Assembly (NCBI GenBank): GCA_943356775.1
Contig: CALRFU010000002.1
Span: 1 to 48,523 of the forward strand
Origin: Candidatus Nomurabacteria bacterium
GTDB lineage: Bacteria; Patescibacteriota; Minisyncoccia; Phycocordibacterales; UBA2100
Direction: 5' to 3'
DNA: 48,523 nucleotides
The translations under genes and the position numbers were made by a program. Below are positions 36,989 to 45,280 of this stretch, piece after piece. Within the stretch, counting starts at the first letter, position 1. The number at the start of each line of letters is the position of its first letter. A model generated the notes under the pieces. It was not told the DNA's origin. It did not search any database and saw nothing but the letters and a program-made list of their open reading frames with translations.

Positions 36989-38251
36989 ATGACCAAACGC
37001 GAAAAACTCTCTACCGAAAATTATAAAGGTGTGCGCGATTTTTATCCTCAAGACCAGTTCATTCAACGCTATTTGTTTGAGCACATGGAGCGTGTCTGTG
37101 AACTTTTCGGCTACGAAGAATATAGCGCCTCGATACTCGAACCGGCCGAGCTCTACCGCGCCAAGACGAGCGAAGAAATCGTAAACGAGCAAACGTACAG
37201 CTTTACCGACCGCGGCGGCCGCGAGGTCACCCTACGCCCGGAGATGACGCCGACCTTCGCACGCATGGTCGCGGCACGACAACGCGATATTCCCCTCCCC
37301 GCACGGTGGTACTCGATTCCCAATGTCTTCCGCTATGAGCGCCCGCAGAAGGGTCGCCTACGAGAACACTGGCAGCTCAATGCCGATATCGTGGGTGCTG
37401 AAGGTGTTGAGGCCGATGCCGAAATAATCGCCGTTGCCCACGGTGTCATGCGCTCCCTCGGAGCCGACGAACGCAATTTTGAGATACGGGTATCAGACCG
37501 CCGGATTCTCGATGCCATCTACCACTCCGTCGGTATCGCAAAAGAGTACACGGGCAGCGTCACCAGACTCCTCGACCGCCGTGCAAAGATTGGGGACTTC
37601 GAAAAGGAGCTCACTACCCTTATTGCTCACGAGGAAAAAGCGATAAAACTTATTGAGGAGCTTGAAAACATCACCTCAACCGCCTATCTCGAGGAATTGC
37701 GTGTCGCACTCGAGCGCCTCGGCGTACGCAATATGGTTGTTGATACCTCCATCACGCGCGGTTTTGATTACTACACCGGGATGATTTTCGAGGTGTTCGA
37801 TACCGATGAGAGTAACCGTCGCTCCCTCTTCGGTGGCGGCCGCTACGATAGTCTCTTAAGCCTCTTCGGAGGAGATCCCATTCCTGCCGTAGGGTTCGGC
37901 ATGGGTGACGTCACCGCACGGGATTTTCTTGAGACACACAACCTCTTGCCTACCTACACCCCGTCGACCGAGCTCATGATATGCATCGTCGAGCCCGAGG
38001 CCACATCGCATGCGGTACAGCTCGCACAGGGATTGCGTCGCGAAGATGTGACGACTGCAGTCAACTTCTCCGGCAAGCGCATCGGCGACCAGATACGGGG
38101 TGCCGACAAAATGAAGGTTCCGTTCGTTATTGCGGTGGGTGCAAAAGAACGCGATTCTGGGCGCTACACGCTCAAAAATCTTGCATCGGGAGTAGAGATA
38201 ACGCTCCCCGCTGACCGCATCGCGGAACACCTCTTTAGTTCTCTTGGCTAA
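36989..38251 (+). CDS. hisS: histidyl-tRNA synthetase
   Basis: GVRDFYPQD, TLRPEMTPTFARM, FRYERPQKGRLREHWQLNADIVG, GFDYYTGMIFEVF, LFGGGRYDSL. Confidence 0.95.
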   Translation: MTKREKLSTENYKGVRDFYPQDQFIQRYLFEHMERVCELFGYEEYSASILEPAELYRAKTSEEIVNEQTYSFTDRGGREVTLRPEMTPTFARMVAARQRDIPLPARWYSIPNVFRYERPQKGRLREHWQLNADIVGAEGVEADAEIIAVAHGVMRSLGADERNFEIRVSDRRILDAIYHSVGIAKEYTGSVTRLLDRRAKIGDFEKELTTLIAHEEKAIKLIEELENITSTAYLEELRVALERLGVRNMVVDTSITRGFDYYTGMIFEVFDTDESNRRSLFGGGRYDSLLSLFGGDPIPAVGFGMGDVTARDFLETHNLLPTYTPSTELMICIVEPEATSHAVQLAQGLRREDVTTAVNFSGKRIGDQIRGADKMKVPFVIAVGAKERDSGRYTLKNLASGVEITLPADRIAEHLFSSLG

Positions 38252-38253
38252 GT

Positions 38254-39498
38254 ATGAGTGAGATGCTGCGGCCCGAGCAGTGGGGTGAAAATCTTCGCGA
38301 ATTGCCATCGGAGCAATGGACCCGCTATGCGGAGCTTCGTGCAAAGGGTCCGGACAATGAGCTCGCACCGCAAGACTTCCGGAAGGTCATCGAGTGCGAG
38401 ATGGCACTTTCGACCGTCGACAATCCGGGAATTAATGGAATATTCGACCCTGAAATTGAACTGAAAGAAATTCGATCGCTCGCGCACGACAAAAAAGAAG
38501 CTGCGCTCGAAACCTTCAAAGACAAGCTCGTTCGACAACGACGGGCTTTCATGCAGTGTCGATTGTTCATCGAGCGAACAATTCAATACGACCGTGATAC
38601 GGATTCGGAACAATTAAAAGATATCGGAGATTTTTTCGCCGACCGCTACGGTTTTTCTGGTTTTTCAAGAGGTCTGGTGCACGACCTCATCTACGCGTAT
38701 GAAGAACAACACAAGATGACGAGGGCATTCCGCGCAAAGTATTCCGACGTCGGTGAGCTCATCAAGGAACTGTGCGGTGTCTCCGTGAATGCGGGCACTG
38801 TGCAGATATCGGAAGGACCACTGAGTATTGATATCCTCACGGATCGCCCGACCGCAGAACGCCTCTACCCTGTAAACGGACCGGCTGGGGGGATGAGCAA
38901 ACAGTTCTGGGGCTTCCAGACCAGTAACCTCAAAGGTATCCACTATACGGTCGTCGTGAACGGCGGACCCCGTCGCGACGACACGCACATTCATGAACAA
39001 GAACATGTGAAAAACAAGGTTCTGCGAGATTTTTTTGACCTTGACGACCCTGAAAATACTACCGTTCCGAACATCAGAACGCGCATCAACAATGAAATTG
39101 ACCCTGAGGTACGCTCGGAGCTGCGGAAGGAGGAGTTGCGCATCATTCGCGACCGGGTGCTTGATAGAACTAAAGACGAGCTTACGGCGATGTTTAAGGA
39201 CGGTGCATCTGCATACTTCCATCGATTTTACGAAAAGAACGGTAATCCGTATGATTACCTGAAGGGCGAGCGCGATGAATACTACAAAAATCCTGACTAC
39301 GCCGAGCTTGCTCATGAAATCCTCGTTGAGGAGTATGAACGTGTTATCAAAGAATCAATCTTGGCGTTCGGAGAATTACGTAAGGTGGGCAATCACTCGA
39401 CCGATGAGGCAATTGCTCTTCTCACCGACATGCCGCTCGATCGCTGGCCGAGCACGGTGAGGCATTTGAGTGACTATGTATACAGGCACGGGCAGTGA
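38254..39498 (+). CDS. uncharacterised protein with HExxH (putative zinc metallopeptidase)
   Basis: THIHEQEHVKNKVLRDF contains HEQEH; 414 aa otherwise unrecognised. Confidence 0.6.
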   Translation: MSEMLRPEQWGENLRELPSEQWTRYAELRAKGPDNELAPQDFRKVIECEMALSTVDNPGINGIFDPEIELKEIRSLAHDKKEAALETFKDKLVRQRRAFMQCRLFIERTIQYDRDTDSEQLKDIGDFFADRYGFSGFSRGLVHDLIYAYEEQHKMTRAFRAKYSDVGELIKELCGVSVNAGTVQISEGPLSIDILTDRPTAERLYPVNGPAGGMSKQFWGFQTSNLKGIHYTVVVNGGPRRDDTHIHEQEHVKNKVLRDFFDLDDPENTTVPNIRTRINNEIDPEVRSELRKEELRIIRDRVLDRTKDELTAMFKDGASAYFHRFYEKNGNPYDYLKGERDEYYKNPDYAELAHEILVEEYERVIKESILAFGELRKVGNHSTDEAIALLTDMPLDRWPSTVRHLSDYVYRHGQ

Positions 39499-39520
39499 GA
39501 CGGAATGATATACTCCCGCC

Positions 39521-40096
39521 ATGCGCGTCGTGACATTTGATATCGAAACGGCGAATTGGCTTTCGGACATCGGGTCTTCAGACCCCGCGGACCTCACCAT
39601 CGCGCTCGTCTGCGTCCACGACTCGGAGACCGATACGTACTCAAGCTTTCTTGAACCGGAACTTTCTAAGATGTGGCCTATTTTGGAGCGTACTGACGTT
39701 CTCGTGGGATACAACTCCAATCACTTCGACATTCCGCTTTTGAACAAATACTACCCCGGCGACCTCACCCGGATACAGAGTCTCGATATCATGCAGGAGG
39801 TTCATTCTGTAATAGGACGACGATTGAAACTTGATTCAATAGCGGAAGGTACCCTCGGGGAGAAGAAGAGTGCTTCCGGCGCACAGTCTGTGCAGTGGTG
39901 GCGTGCGGGCGAGATAGAAAAAGTCCGCGATTATTGCCTCAAAGACGTCGAGATAACTAAAAAGATATTCGACTATGCGCTCAAGAATAATTCACTCAAA
40001 TACCAGGAGCTCGGTAAGGCCCGCGAATTCAAGCTCGACACCTCAAAGTGGCTCTCGCCAAGCGGCGGGGCGATGACGTTCACCCTGGGACTCTAG
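39521..40096 (+). CDS. RNase H-like 3'-5' exonuclease (YprB-like/DEDD)
   Basis: VVTFDIETANW, VGYNSNHFDIPLLNKYY, VRDYCLKDVEITKKIFDYAL. Confidence 0.85.
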   Translation: MRVVTFDIETANWLSDIGSSDPADLTIALVCVHDSETDTYSSFLEPELSKMWPILERTDVLVGYNSNHFDIPLLNKYYPGDLTRIQSLDIMQEVHSVIGRRLKLDSIAEGTLGEKKSASGAQSVQWWRAGEIEKVRDYCLKDVEITKKIFDYALKNNSLKYQELGKAREFKLDTSKWLSPSGGAMTFTLGL

Positions 40097-40202
40097 TGCT
40101 TGACCGATGGCGGGATAATCCGTAGGCTGATGCACTGGTGACGGGCTCTATTCCCGTTTGTTCAAACCGCGTTATTTTCGCTAAACGAAAGGGGAGGTCT
40201 GA

Positions 40203-40823
40203 ATGTCCAACATTACAATTATCCGGCTTTGGGGCCGGACCCTTGCAATCAATTGGGAGCTCGTGCGGAAATCTATCCCGACCGTGCTCAGTATGAGCAG
40301 AGTGCTCTCACCGGTGTATCTGGTGCCGCTCATCGTGACAGGACACCCGTTCGCCTTCACACTGGTGGCATCGGCGGCGGCCCTAACCGACTGGCTCGAC
40401 GGCGCCCTGGCCAGGCGGTGGAATGTCGCAACGCAACGTGGAGCCGAGTTGGACATCTACGGTGATAAGGTCTTGTGCTGTGTCCTCTTGGGCGCAGGTC
40501 TCACAAGCCCGGACGGATGGTCACATATTGCACCGACACTTATTCTGGTGCTGTATCACACTGTGGTCATCGTCGTGCGCGTTGTCGGCGACCTGCTTTT
40601 CAAGTCAAGCAGGATTGCCAAACTCAAGATGTTCTTCGAGATGCCTGCCCTTATCGCGTCGGCGACGTATCTCGATGCCTTCGGTCTGGCGTGGGTAAAT
40701 GATCTCGGCATGCTCTTCCTGTGGATGACGACGGTTCTCGCCACGTGGTCGATGTTGCACTATCTTTACCCGCTACAAGTCCCGGACTGGCCAGAGAAAT
40801 TCTGGCCAAGGAAATCATTGTGA
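40203..40823 (+). CDS. CDP-alcohol phosphatidyltransferase
   Basis: DWLDGALARRWNVATQRGAELDIYGDK matches DGxxARx8Gx3Dx3D; SD ggggaggt. Confidence 0.92.
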   Translation: MSNITIIRLWGRTLAINWELVRKSIPTVLSMSRVLSPVYLVPLIVTGHPFAFTLVASAAALTDWLDGALARRWNVATQRGAELDIYGDKVLCCVLLGAGLTSPDGWSHIAPTLILVLYHTVVIVVRVVGDLLFKSSRIAKLKMFFEMPALIASATYLDAFGLAWVNDLGMLFLWMTTVLATWSMLHYLYPLQVPDWPEKFWPRKSL

Positions 40824-40830
40824 ACCCTGA

Positions 40831-40869
40831 CGGCCCGGCCCCACATTAGGTCCGGGCCGGCCATTTTTT
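40831..40869 (+). terminator. rho-independent terminator
   Basis: CGGCCCGG..CCGGGCCG followed by ATTTTTTA. Confidence 0.85.
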
Positions 40870-40871
40870 AC

Positions 40872-41015
40872 TTTTGTGCTTGGGACTCAGATACTGGGAA
40901 ACCCTCGGTTTTCCCAGTCCTTCCTCCACGGGAAACTCCCGTTTCCCGACCCCTTCCCATTCTGGTCCCAATCCAGAAAACTCACTCTGTTCGTTTTTGT
41001 GCTTGGGACCAGAAT
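40872..41015. repeat. direct and inverted partial copies of the tRNA-Phe 3' end
   Basis: TTTTGTGCTTGGGAC at 40872-40886 and 40995-41009 (15/15); ATTCTGGTCCCAA at 40959-40971 is the exact reverse complement of 41003-41015. Confidence 0.9.
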
Positions 41016-41072
41016 CGAACTGGTGACCCTTCCCTCTTCAGGGGAATGCTCTACCAACTGAGCTACCCAAGC
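41000..41072 (-). tRNA. tRNA-Phe (anticodon GAA)
   Basis: Minus strand GCTTGGGTAGCTCAGTTGGTAGAGCATTCCCCTGAAGAGGGAAGGGTCACCAGTTCGATTCTGGTCCCAAGC; anticodon loop CTGAAGA. Confidence 0.96.
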
Positions 41073-41146
41073 AAATGAGGACGCCTGTGTATGTAATACC
41101 CAAGCATCCGTGCCACTTTAGCACAGGATAGAAAGCCCTTCACCTC

Positions 41147-41449
41147 TTATTGAGGACTACTTGAAGAACCACCAAATTTTGCCTGAAAGTCTTTCCACAT
41201 CGTTTCGAAGCCACTCATCTGCGCCTGTGCCTTGGCTCCTGTCCCCTGTATCTGCTCTACCGTTTTGACCATCCTCTCTACCGTCGCGCTGAGATACGTC
41301 ATGTAGAACCATATCGGCGCAAGCAAGATTATGCCCCATATAACAAACTTGAATATTCCACCCGACAGAGCATTCCGCCGCATCTTGTGGAGCATGCGGT
41401 TATTCTCTTGAGTGAGACGGTACATCTCCTGCTGCATCTGTTCATCCAT
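41147..41449 (-). CDS. small single-TM protein with coiled-coil N-terminus
   Basis: MDEQMQQEMYRLTQENNRMLHKMRRNALSGGIFKFVIWGIILLAPIWFYMTYL... Confidence 0.65.
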   Translation of the reverse strand: MDEQMQQEMYRLTQENNRMLHKMRRNALSGGIFKFVIWGIILLAPIWFYMTYLSATVERMVKTVEQIQGTGAKAQAQMSGFETMWKDFQAKFGGSSSSPQ

Positions 41450-41509
41450 GACTTTATTTTAGCATCTCAATCTGACTCTAAATGCCCTCGGCAGGCATAT
41501 CGGATTCTA

Positions 41510-41581
41510 TGCCCCCGCCAAGAGTCGGACTTGGATTCTCGCGTTAGGAGTGCGAAGTTCTATCCGTTGAACTACGGGGGC
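41510..41581 (-). tRNA. tRNA-Arg (anticodon CCT)
   Basis: Minus strand GCCCCCGTAGTTCAACGGATAGAACTTCGCACTCCTAACGCGAGAATCCAAGTCCGACTCTTGGCGGGGGC; acceptor GCCCCCG/CGGGGGC; loop CTCCTAA. Confidence 0.88.
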
Positions 41582-42209
41582 CTGCGACAAGCATCTTATC
41601 AGCAACACCCTTATATAGACAATGGACAAGTTTCAAATGGTACGCACCTTTCTTTAACGTGATGCGACATATTCCATACTTTGTAGTACTTTTATTATGT
41701 TTATCGTGATGATTGATTCGAATCTGTGACAAGGGTACATTGACAACTTCTGCCCAGTATTTCCGGCAGACCAGGGCATCCATCGGAGCACATGTACGGA
41801 TCATGAAATCAAGCGCGTCGTTTTTTACACCAAGATTCGTTCTCAATATAAAAAGAAAGACGCGGATCATTCGTTCGTCAGTATTGGTAAATACAAAACT
41901 GCTTTTTGTGCCTTCGCTCCAATACAATGCTGCATACAAAATTGGCCATGCTGACTTGATATCAGTTTTCTCTAGGATTGAAGAGGCCTCTTTCTCAGCC
42001 CGTTCCCATTCACGGACTTTCTCTGCCCTGCTACCACCCAAGTATGATCGAATGGCTTTCCGTTTCTCCGGAGACAAATATATATCTTTTACGTGATGCC
42101 ATACATTCGTTTTTGACATCTGGTACTTAGACATCAATTGGGAGAGCGATATGCCTTTGGCACGATCTTTCTTCACGCCATTGATCACCGTAACCGGATA
42201 CCGTCGCAT
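41544..42209 (-). CDS. HTH plus LAGLIDADG-like (homing-endonuclease-like) protein overlapping tRNA-Arg
   Basis: KGISLSQLMSKYQMSKTNVWHHVKDI, PILYAALYWSEGTKSSFVFTNTDERMIRVFLFILRTNLG; last ~13 codons lie inside the tRNA gene. Confidence 0.6.
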   Translation of the reverse strand: MRRYPVTVINGVKKDRAKGISLSQLMSKYQMSKTNVWHHVKDIYLSPEKRKAIRSYLGGSRAEKVREWERAEKEASSILEKTDIKSAWPILYAALYWSEGTKSSFVFTNTDERMIRVFLFILRTNLGVKNDALDFMIRTCAPMDALVCRKYWAEVVNVPLSQIRINHHDKHNKSTTKYGICRITLKKGAYHLKLVHCLYKGVADKMLVAGPRSSTDRTSHS

Positions 42210-42299
42210 CCGTCAATTATAGTACAGTGACGTCTGTAGACACAATTTCAGGTTGTAAATGTGTGCACAACGAAGAACGGTCGATTCCTACCGAGGGCA

Positions 42300-42542
42300 C
42301 TAGATAGCCAGAAGTTCGCGGAGCTTCGGCTCGTCGAAACCGACGATGAGGTCTTTGCCCACGGTAATCACCGGCACGCCCATTTGTCCGCTTTTCTCTA
42401 TCATTTCCTTACGCTTTTCAAGGTCAGTACCGACATTGTAATCGGTGAATGCGACGTTATTAGCAGTGAAAAAATCTTTCGCCGCGTGGCAGAAGTGACA
42501 TGTCGGGGTCGAATAAATGGTGACGTGCGGTTTAGTGGCCAT
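42300..42542 (-). CDS. glutaredoxin/NrdH-like protein
   Basis: VTIYSTPTCHFCHAAKDFFTANNVAFTDYNV, MGVPVITVGKDLIVGFDEPKLREL. Confidence 0.92.
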   Translation of the reverse strand: MATKPHVTIYSTPTCHFCHAAKDFFTANNVAFTDYNVGTDLEKRKEMIEKSGQMGVPVITVGKDLIVGFDEPKLRELLAI

Positions 42543-42604
42543 ATATTGTCATGCGCTTAACAATTATTAAGGACGGTCAGTATATCATAGGTACTTATCC
42601 ACAA

Positions 42605-42675
42605 TGCGGGTACGGAGAATCGAACTCCGATCTAGTGCTTGGGAAGCACTCGTTCTGCCACTAAACTATACCCGC
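42605..42675 (-). tRNA. tRNA-Gly (anticodon CCC)
   Basis: Minus strand GCGGGTATAGTTTAGTGGCAGAACGAGTGCTTCCCAAGCACTAGATCGGAGTTCGATTCTCCGTACCCGC; loop TTCCCAA. Confidence 0.95.
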
Positions 42676-42800
42676 CTTCGCTGAAGCTGCGGCGAGGCAA
42701 GCCCGCTTCGCTCGCACGTAAAATGTAACAGAATTCTCAAGCCCAAGCGAGAGCGGCTATGCTTCTCTACCGTGTCTCGCAATGCAACGACGCGACTGCC

Positions 42801-42927
42801 CGCACAAGCTTGTGCGTGCCTGACCCGCATCATGTCGGCATGCGGGTCCTTGCATCGAAACGTACTCGTTTCGATGTGAACCTTCTCCTATCGGCCGGCA
42901 GGCCGACAGTCGAACCGCCTTCGGCGG
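42801..42927. repeat. array of five tandem hairpins
   Basis: CGCACAAGCTTGTGCG; GACCCGCAT..ATGCGGGTC; CATCGAAACG-TACT-CGTTTCGATG; TCGGCC-GGCA-GGCCGA; CCGCC-TTC-GGCGG. Confidence 0.9.
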
Positions 42928-42942
42928 CACCTCACCGTGGAT

Positions 42943-43317
42943 TCACCACCACGTAAACGTCTTTTTGAACCAGTCTACGAGAGTCGAGGTCGCATGAGTC
43001 GGTGCCACCGGAGGAGTATCAACAATAACGATGAGGCCCTCACCGCGAGCCGCGAGCGCGTACTGTTCGCGCAGTACCTGTTCCTTGCCGCGGTCCGTCT
43101 CCAAGCTCGCAATATTGCTATCGAGCTGCGTTTGTCGCTCTCTAAGGTCGTTAAGCTGTATTTCCGCCTCTTGTCGCAATGCATATGATTCCCGCTCTTT
43201 TTTATACGTGCTCCACACCCCCGCCCCGGCGATAATAATGAGGCTGAGCAGCCCCAGAAGGACAAGGCGCCTGCCAAAAAGGCGTACCGGGTTGTTCCTT
43301 GGACGTAAAACTGCCAT
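42943..43317 (-). CDS. FtsB/DivIC-like septum formation initiator
   Basis: TM helix followed by coiled coil: LLGLLSLIIIAGAGVWSTYKKERESYALRQEAEIQLNDLRERQTQLDSNIASLETDRGKEQVLREQYALAARGEGLIVIV. Confidence 0.8.
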   Translation of the reverse strand: MAVLRPRNNPVRLFGRRLVLLGLLSLIIIAGAGVWSTYKKERESYALRQEAEIQLNDLRERQTQLDSNIASLETDRGKEQVLREQYALAARGEGLIVIVDTPPVAPTHATSTLVDWFKKTFTWW

Positions 43318-43327
43318 ACGGTATAAT
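43299..43327 (+). promoter_or_regulatory. sigma70-type promoter
   Basis: TTGGAC - 17 bp - TATAAT; ATG of the small ORF 13 bp after the -10. Confidence 0.75.
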
Positions 43328-43340
43328 CGTACCATTATCT

Positions 43341-43469
43341 ATGAGTTTCCTTTTTCACAAACGAACCAAAAAAGTAGTCCAGTGGATGTGGGGCTTTGTC
43401 GCCATATTCGTATCTCTTGGTATGGTGTTCTTCTTTGCCCCCGGCCTCGTAACCCTGATTACGGGCTAG
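43341..43469 (+). CDS. 42-aa single-TM small protein
   Basis: MSFLFHKRTKKVVQWMWGFVAIFVSLGMVFFFAPGLVTLITG*; below the ORF-track length cutoff. Confidence 0.7.
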   Translation: MSFLFHKRTKKVVQWMWGFVAIFVSLGMVFFFAPGLVTLITG

Positions 43470-45250
43470 CTCTCCCTGACCACCTTTAAGAAGACATCGT
43501 TCGGGATGTCTACCTTGCCGCGCGCAAGCATCTTCTTCTTGCCTTTCTTTTGCTTGTCACGGAGTTTCATCTTTCGTGTGATATCGCCGCCGTACATATG
43601 CTGTGTGACATCTTTCTTCATAGCCGAAAGACGGCGCGACGCGATAATACGACCCCCTGCTCTCGCCTGTATCTTGAGTTCAAACATCTGCCGCGGTAAA
43701 AGCTTCTCAAGTCGTTCTACCATAGCCTCAGCCTCGAGATTGATGCGTCTCCCTGAAACAATGCGCGAGAATGCCGGCACCACCTCTTCGGCGACCAATA
43801 CATCGAGACGCACCACATGTGCCTCCCGTAGCCCGAGTATCTCGTACGAGAGGGACGCAAATCCCGATGATGTACTTTTTAGACGGTCGAAAAATCCGCG
43901 CATAAGCTCCCGGAGGGGCATGAGCGAGTGAATCTCCATCTTGCCATCCGGCAAGGTTTCAGTATTTCCCACTTCTGCCTCGTGGTCGTACAGAAGTTGC
44001 GAGATGCCGCCGATATAATCGGAGGGTGTCAAAATCGTCACACTTGCCCACTTTTCCCGCACCTTCTTTACCGTACCGTCGTCCGGAAAGCGCGCGGGAG
44101 AGTATATTTCTTCGACAGAATCGTCCGCCTTCGTTATCTCGTATACCGTTGTCGGCTGAGTAACAACGAGTTCCATATTAAATTCCCGCCGCAAACGTTC
44201 GATGATTATTTCAAGATGTAACATTCCCAAAAAGCCGCAACGGAATCCTCTCCCCATGACGCCGGAAGATTCTTCCTCATACGACAGTGATGAGTCGGAC
44301 AATTTGAGTTTGTCCAACGATTGACGCAACATAGTAAGATCATCCTGACTTTCAGGATAGACGCTCGCCCAAATAACGGGTGTCGGGGCAAGGTACCCGT
44401 GAAGCGCAATCGCCGGCCGCTTACTCTGCGTAATCGTGTCCCCCACCGATGCAATTCCCGGCTTTTTTATACCCGTCACAATGTACCCGATTTCACCCGA
44501 TTCGAGGGAGTCACGAGGCGCCTCGCCGGGCATGAGCACGCCGACTTCAAGCGCGATGAAATCTGCCCCCGCCGCTACGAACCGGAGATAATCACCCTTC
44601 TTAAATTGCCCGCCAAATATTCTCAGATACACAATGATGCCGCGATGGTCTGAATACCCGAAGTCAAAGATAAGCCCCTGTGCGTCGGTCATAGCCACTG
44701 AGGGCGGCGGTACCCGCTCGATGATTGCATCGAGGAGCGCGGAGACCCCCTCCCCCGTCCTCCCTGAGCAACCCAGGACTTGAGATTCTTCTACCCCAAG
44801 AAGCATCGCCAATTCCGTCGTGATTTCTGCCCTCCGTGCGTGTGGTGCATCAATTTTTGAAACTACCGGAATGATGACGAGATCGAGCTTCTTTGCGACT
44901 GCAAGAACCGAGAGCGTTTGAGCCTCGACTCCCTGCGTCGCATCAACGAGGAGAATAACGCCTTCGACCGCGGTGAGCGCGCGTGACACTTCATACGAAA
45001 AATCCACGTGCCCGGGAGTATCAATGAGGTTAAGGACGTATGAAGTGCCGGAGTTCTTCCACTCCATGCGGACCGGAGCCATCTTGATAGTGATTCCGCG
45101 CTCGCGCTCGAGGTCCATCTTATCCAAGACTTGCGCTTGCATATTTCTCGCCTCAATCGTACCGGTCAATTCAAGCATCCGGTCGGCAAGCGTGGACTTG
45201 CCGTGGTCAATGTGAGCGATGATAGAAAAATTTCGTATGTGAGATGCCAT
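43466..45250 (-). CDS. lepA: elongation factor 4
   Basis: MASHIRNFSIIAHIDHGKSTLADRMLELTG, LIDTPGHVDFSYEVSRALTAVEG, MYGGDITRKMKLRDKQKKGKKKM. Confidence 0.97.
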   Translation of the reverse strand: MASHIRNFSIIAHIDHGKSTLADRMLELTGTIEARNMQAQVLDKMDLERERGITIKMAPVRMEWKNSGTSYVLNLIDTPGHVDFSYEVSRALTAVEGVILLVDATQGVEAQTLSVLAVAKKLDLVIIPVVSKIDAPHARRAEITTELAMLLGVEESQVLGCSGRTGEGVSALLDAIIERVPPPSVAMTDAQGLIFDFGYSDHRGIIVYLRIFGGQFKKGDYLRFVAAGADFIALEVGVLMPGEAPRDSLESGEIGYIVTGIKKPGIASVGDTITQSKRPAIALHGYLAPTPVIWASVYPESQDDLTMLRQSLDKLKLSDSSLSYEEESSGVMGRGFRCGFLGMLHLEIIIERLRREFNMELVVTQPTTVYEITKADDSVEEIYSPARFPDDGTVKKVREKWASVTILTPSDYIGGISQLLYDHEAEVGNTETLPDGKMEIHSLMPLRELMRGFFDRLKSTSSGFASLSYEILGLREAHVVRLDVLVAEEVVPAFSRIVSGRRINLEAEAMVERLEKLLPRQMFELKIQARAGGRIIASRRLSAMKKDVTQHMYGGDITRKMKLRDKQKKGKKKMLARGKVDIPNDVFLKVVRES

Positions 45251-45280
45251 AAGTATGTGATCCGGTTGGGTGCGGGGATG

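Noticed and set aside
39521-40096. RNase H-like nuclease plus HExxH protein as a defence system
   Set aside because: Adjacency to hisS and CPR housekeeping genes, with no sensor or mobile-element context, gives no support for defence.
42633-42642. GTGCTTGGGA shared between tRNA-Gly and the tRNA-Phe region (40877, 40999)
   Set aside because: In tRNA-Gly it is the anticodon stem-loop; a 10-mer coincidence is more likely than a related repeat.
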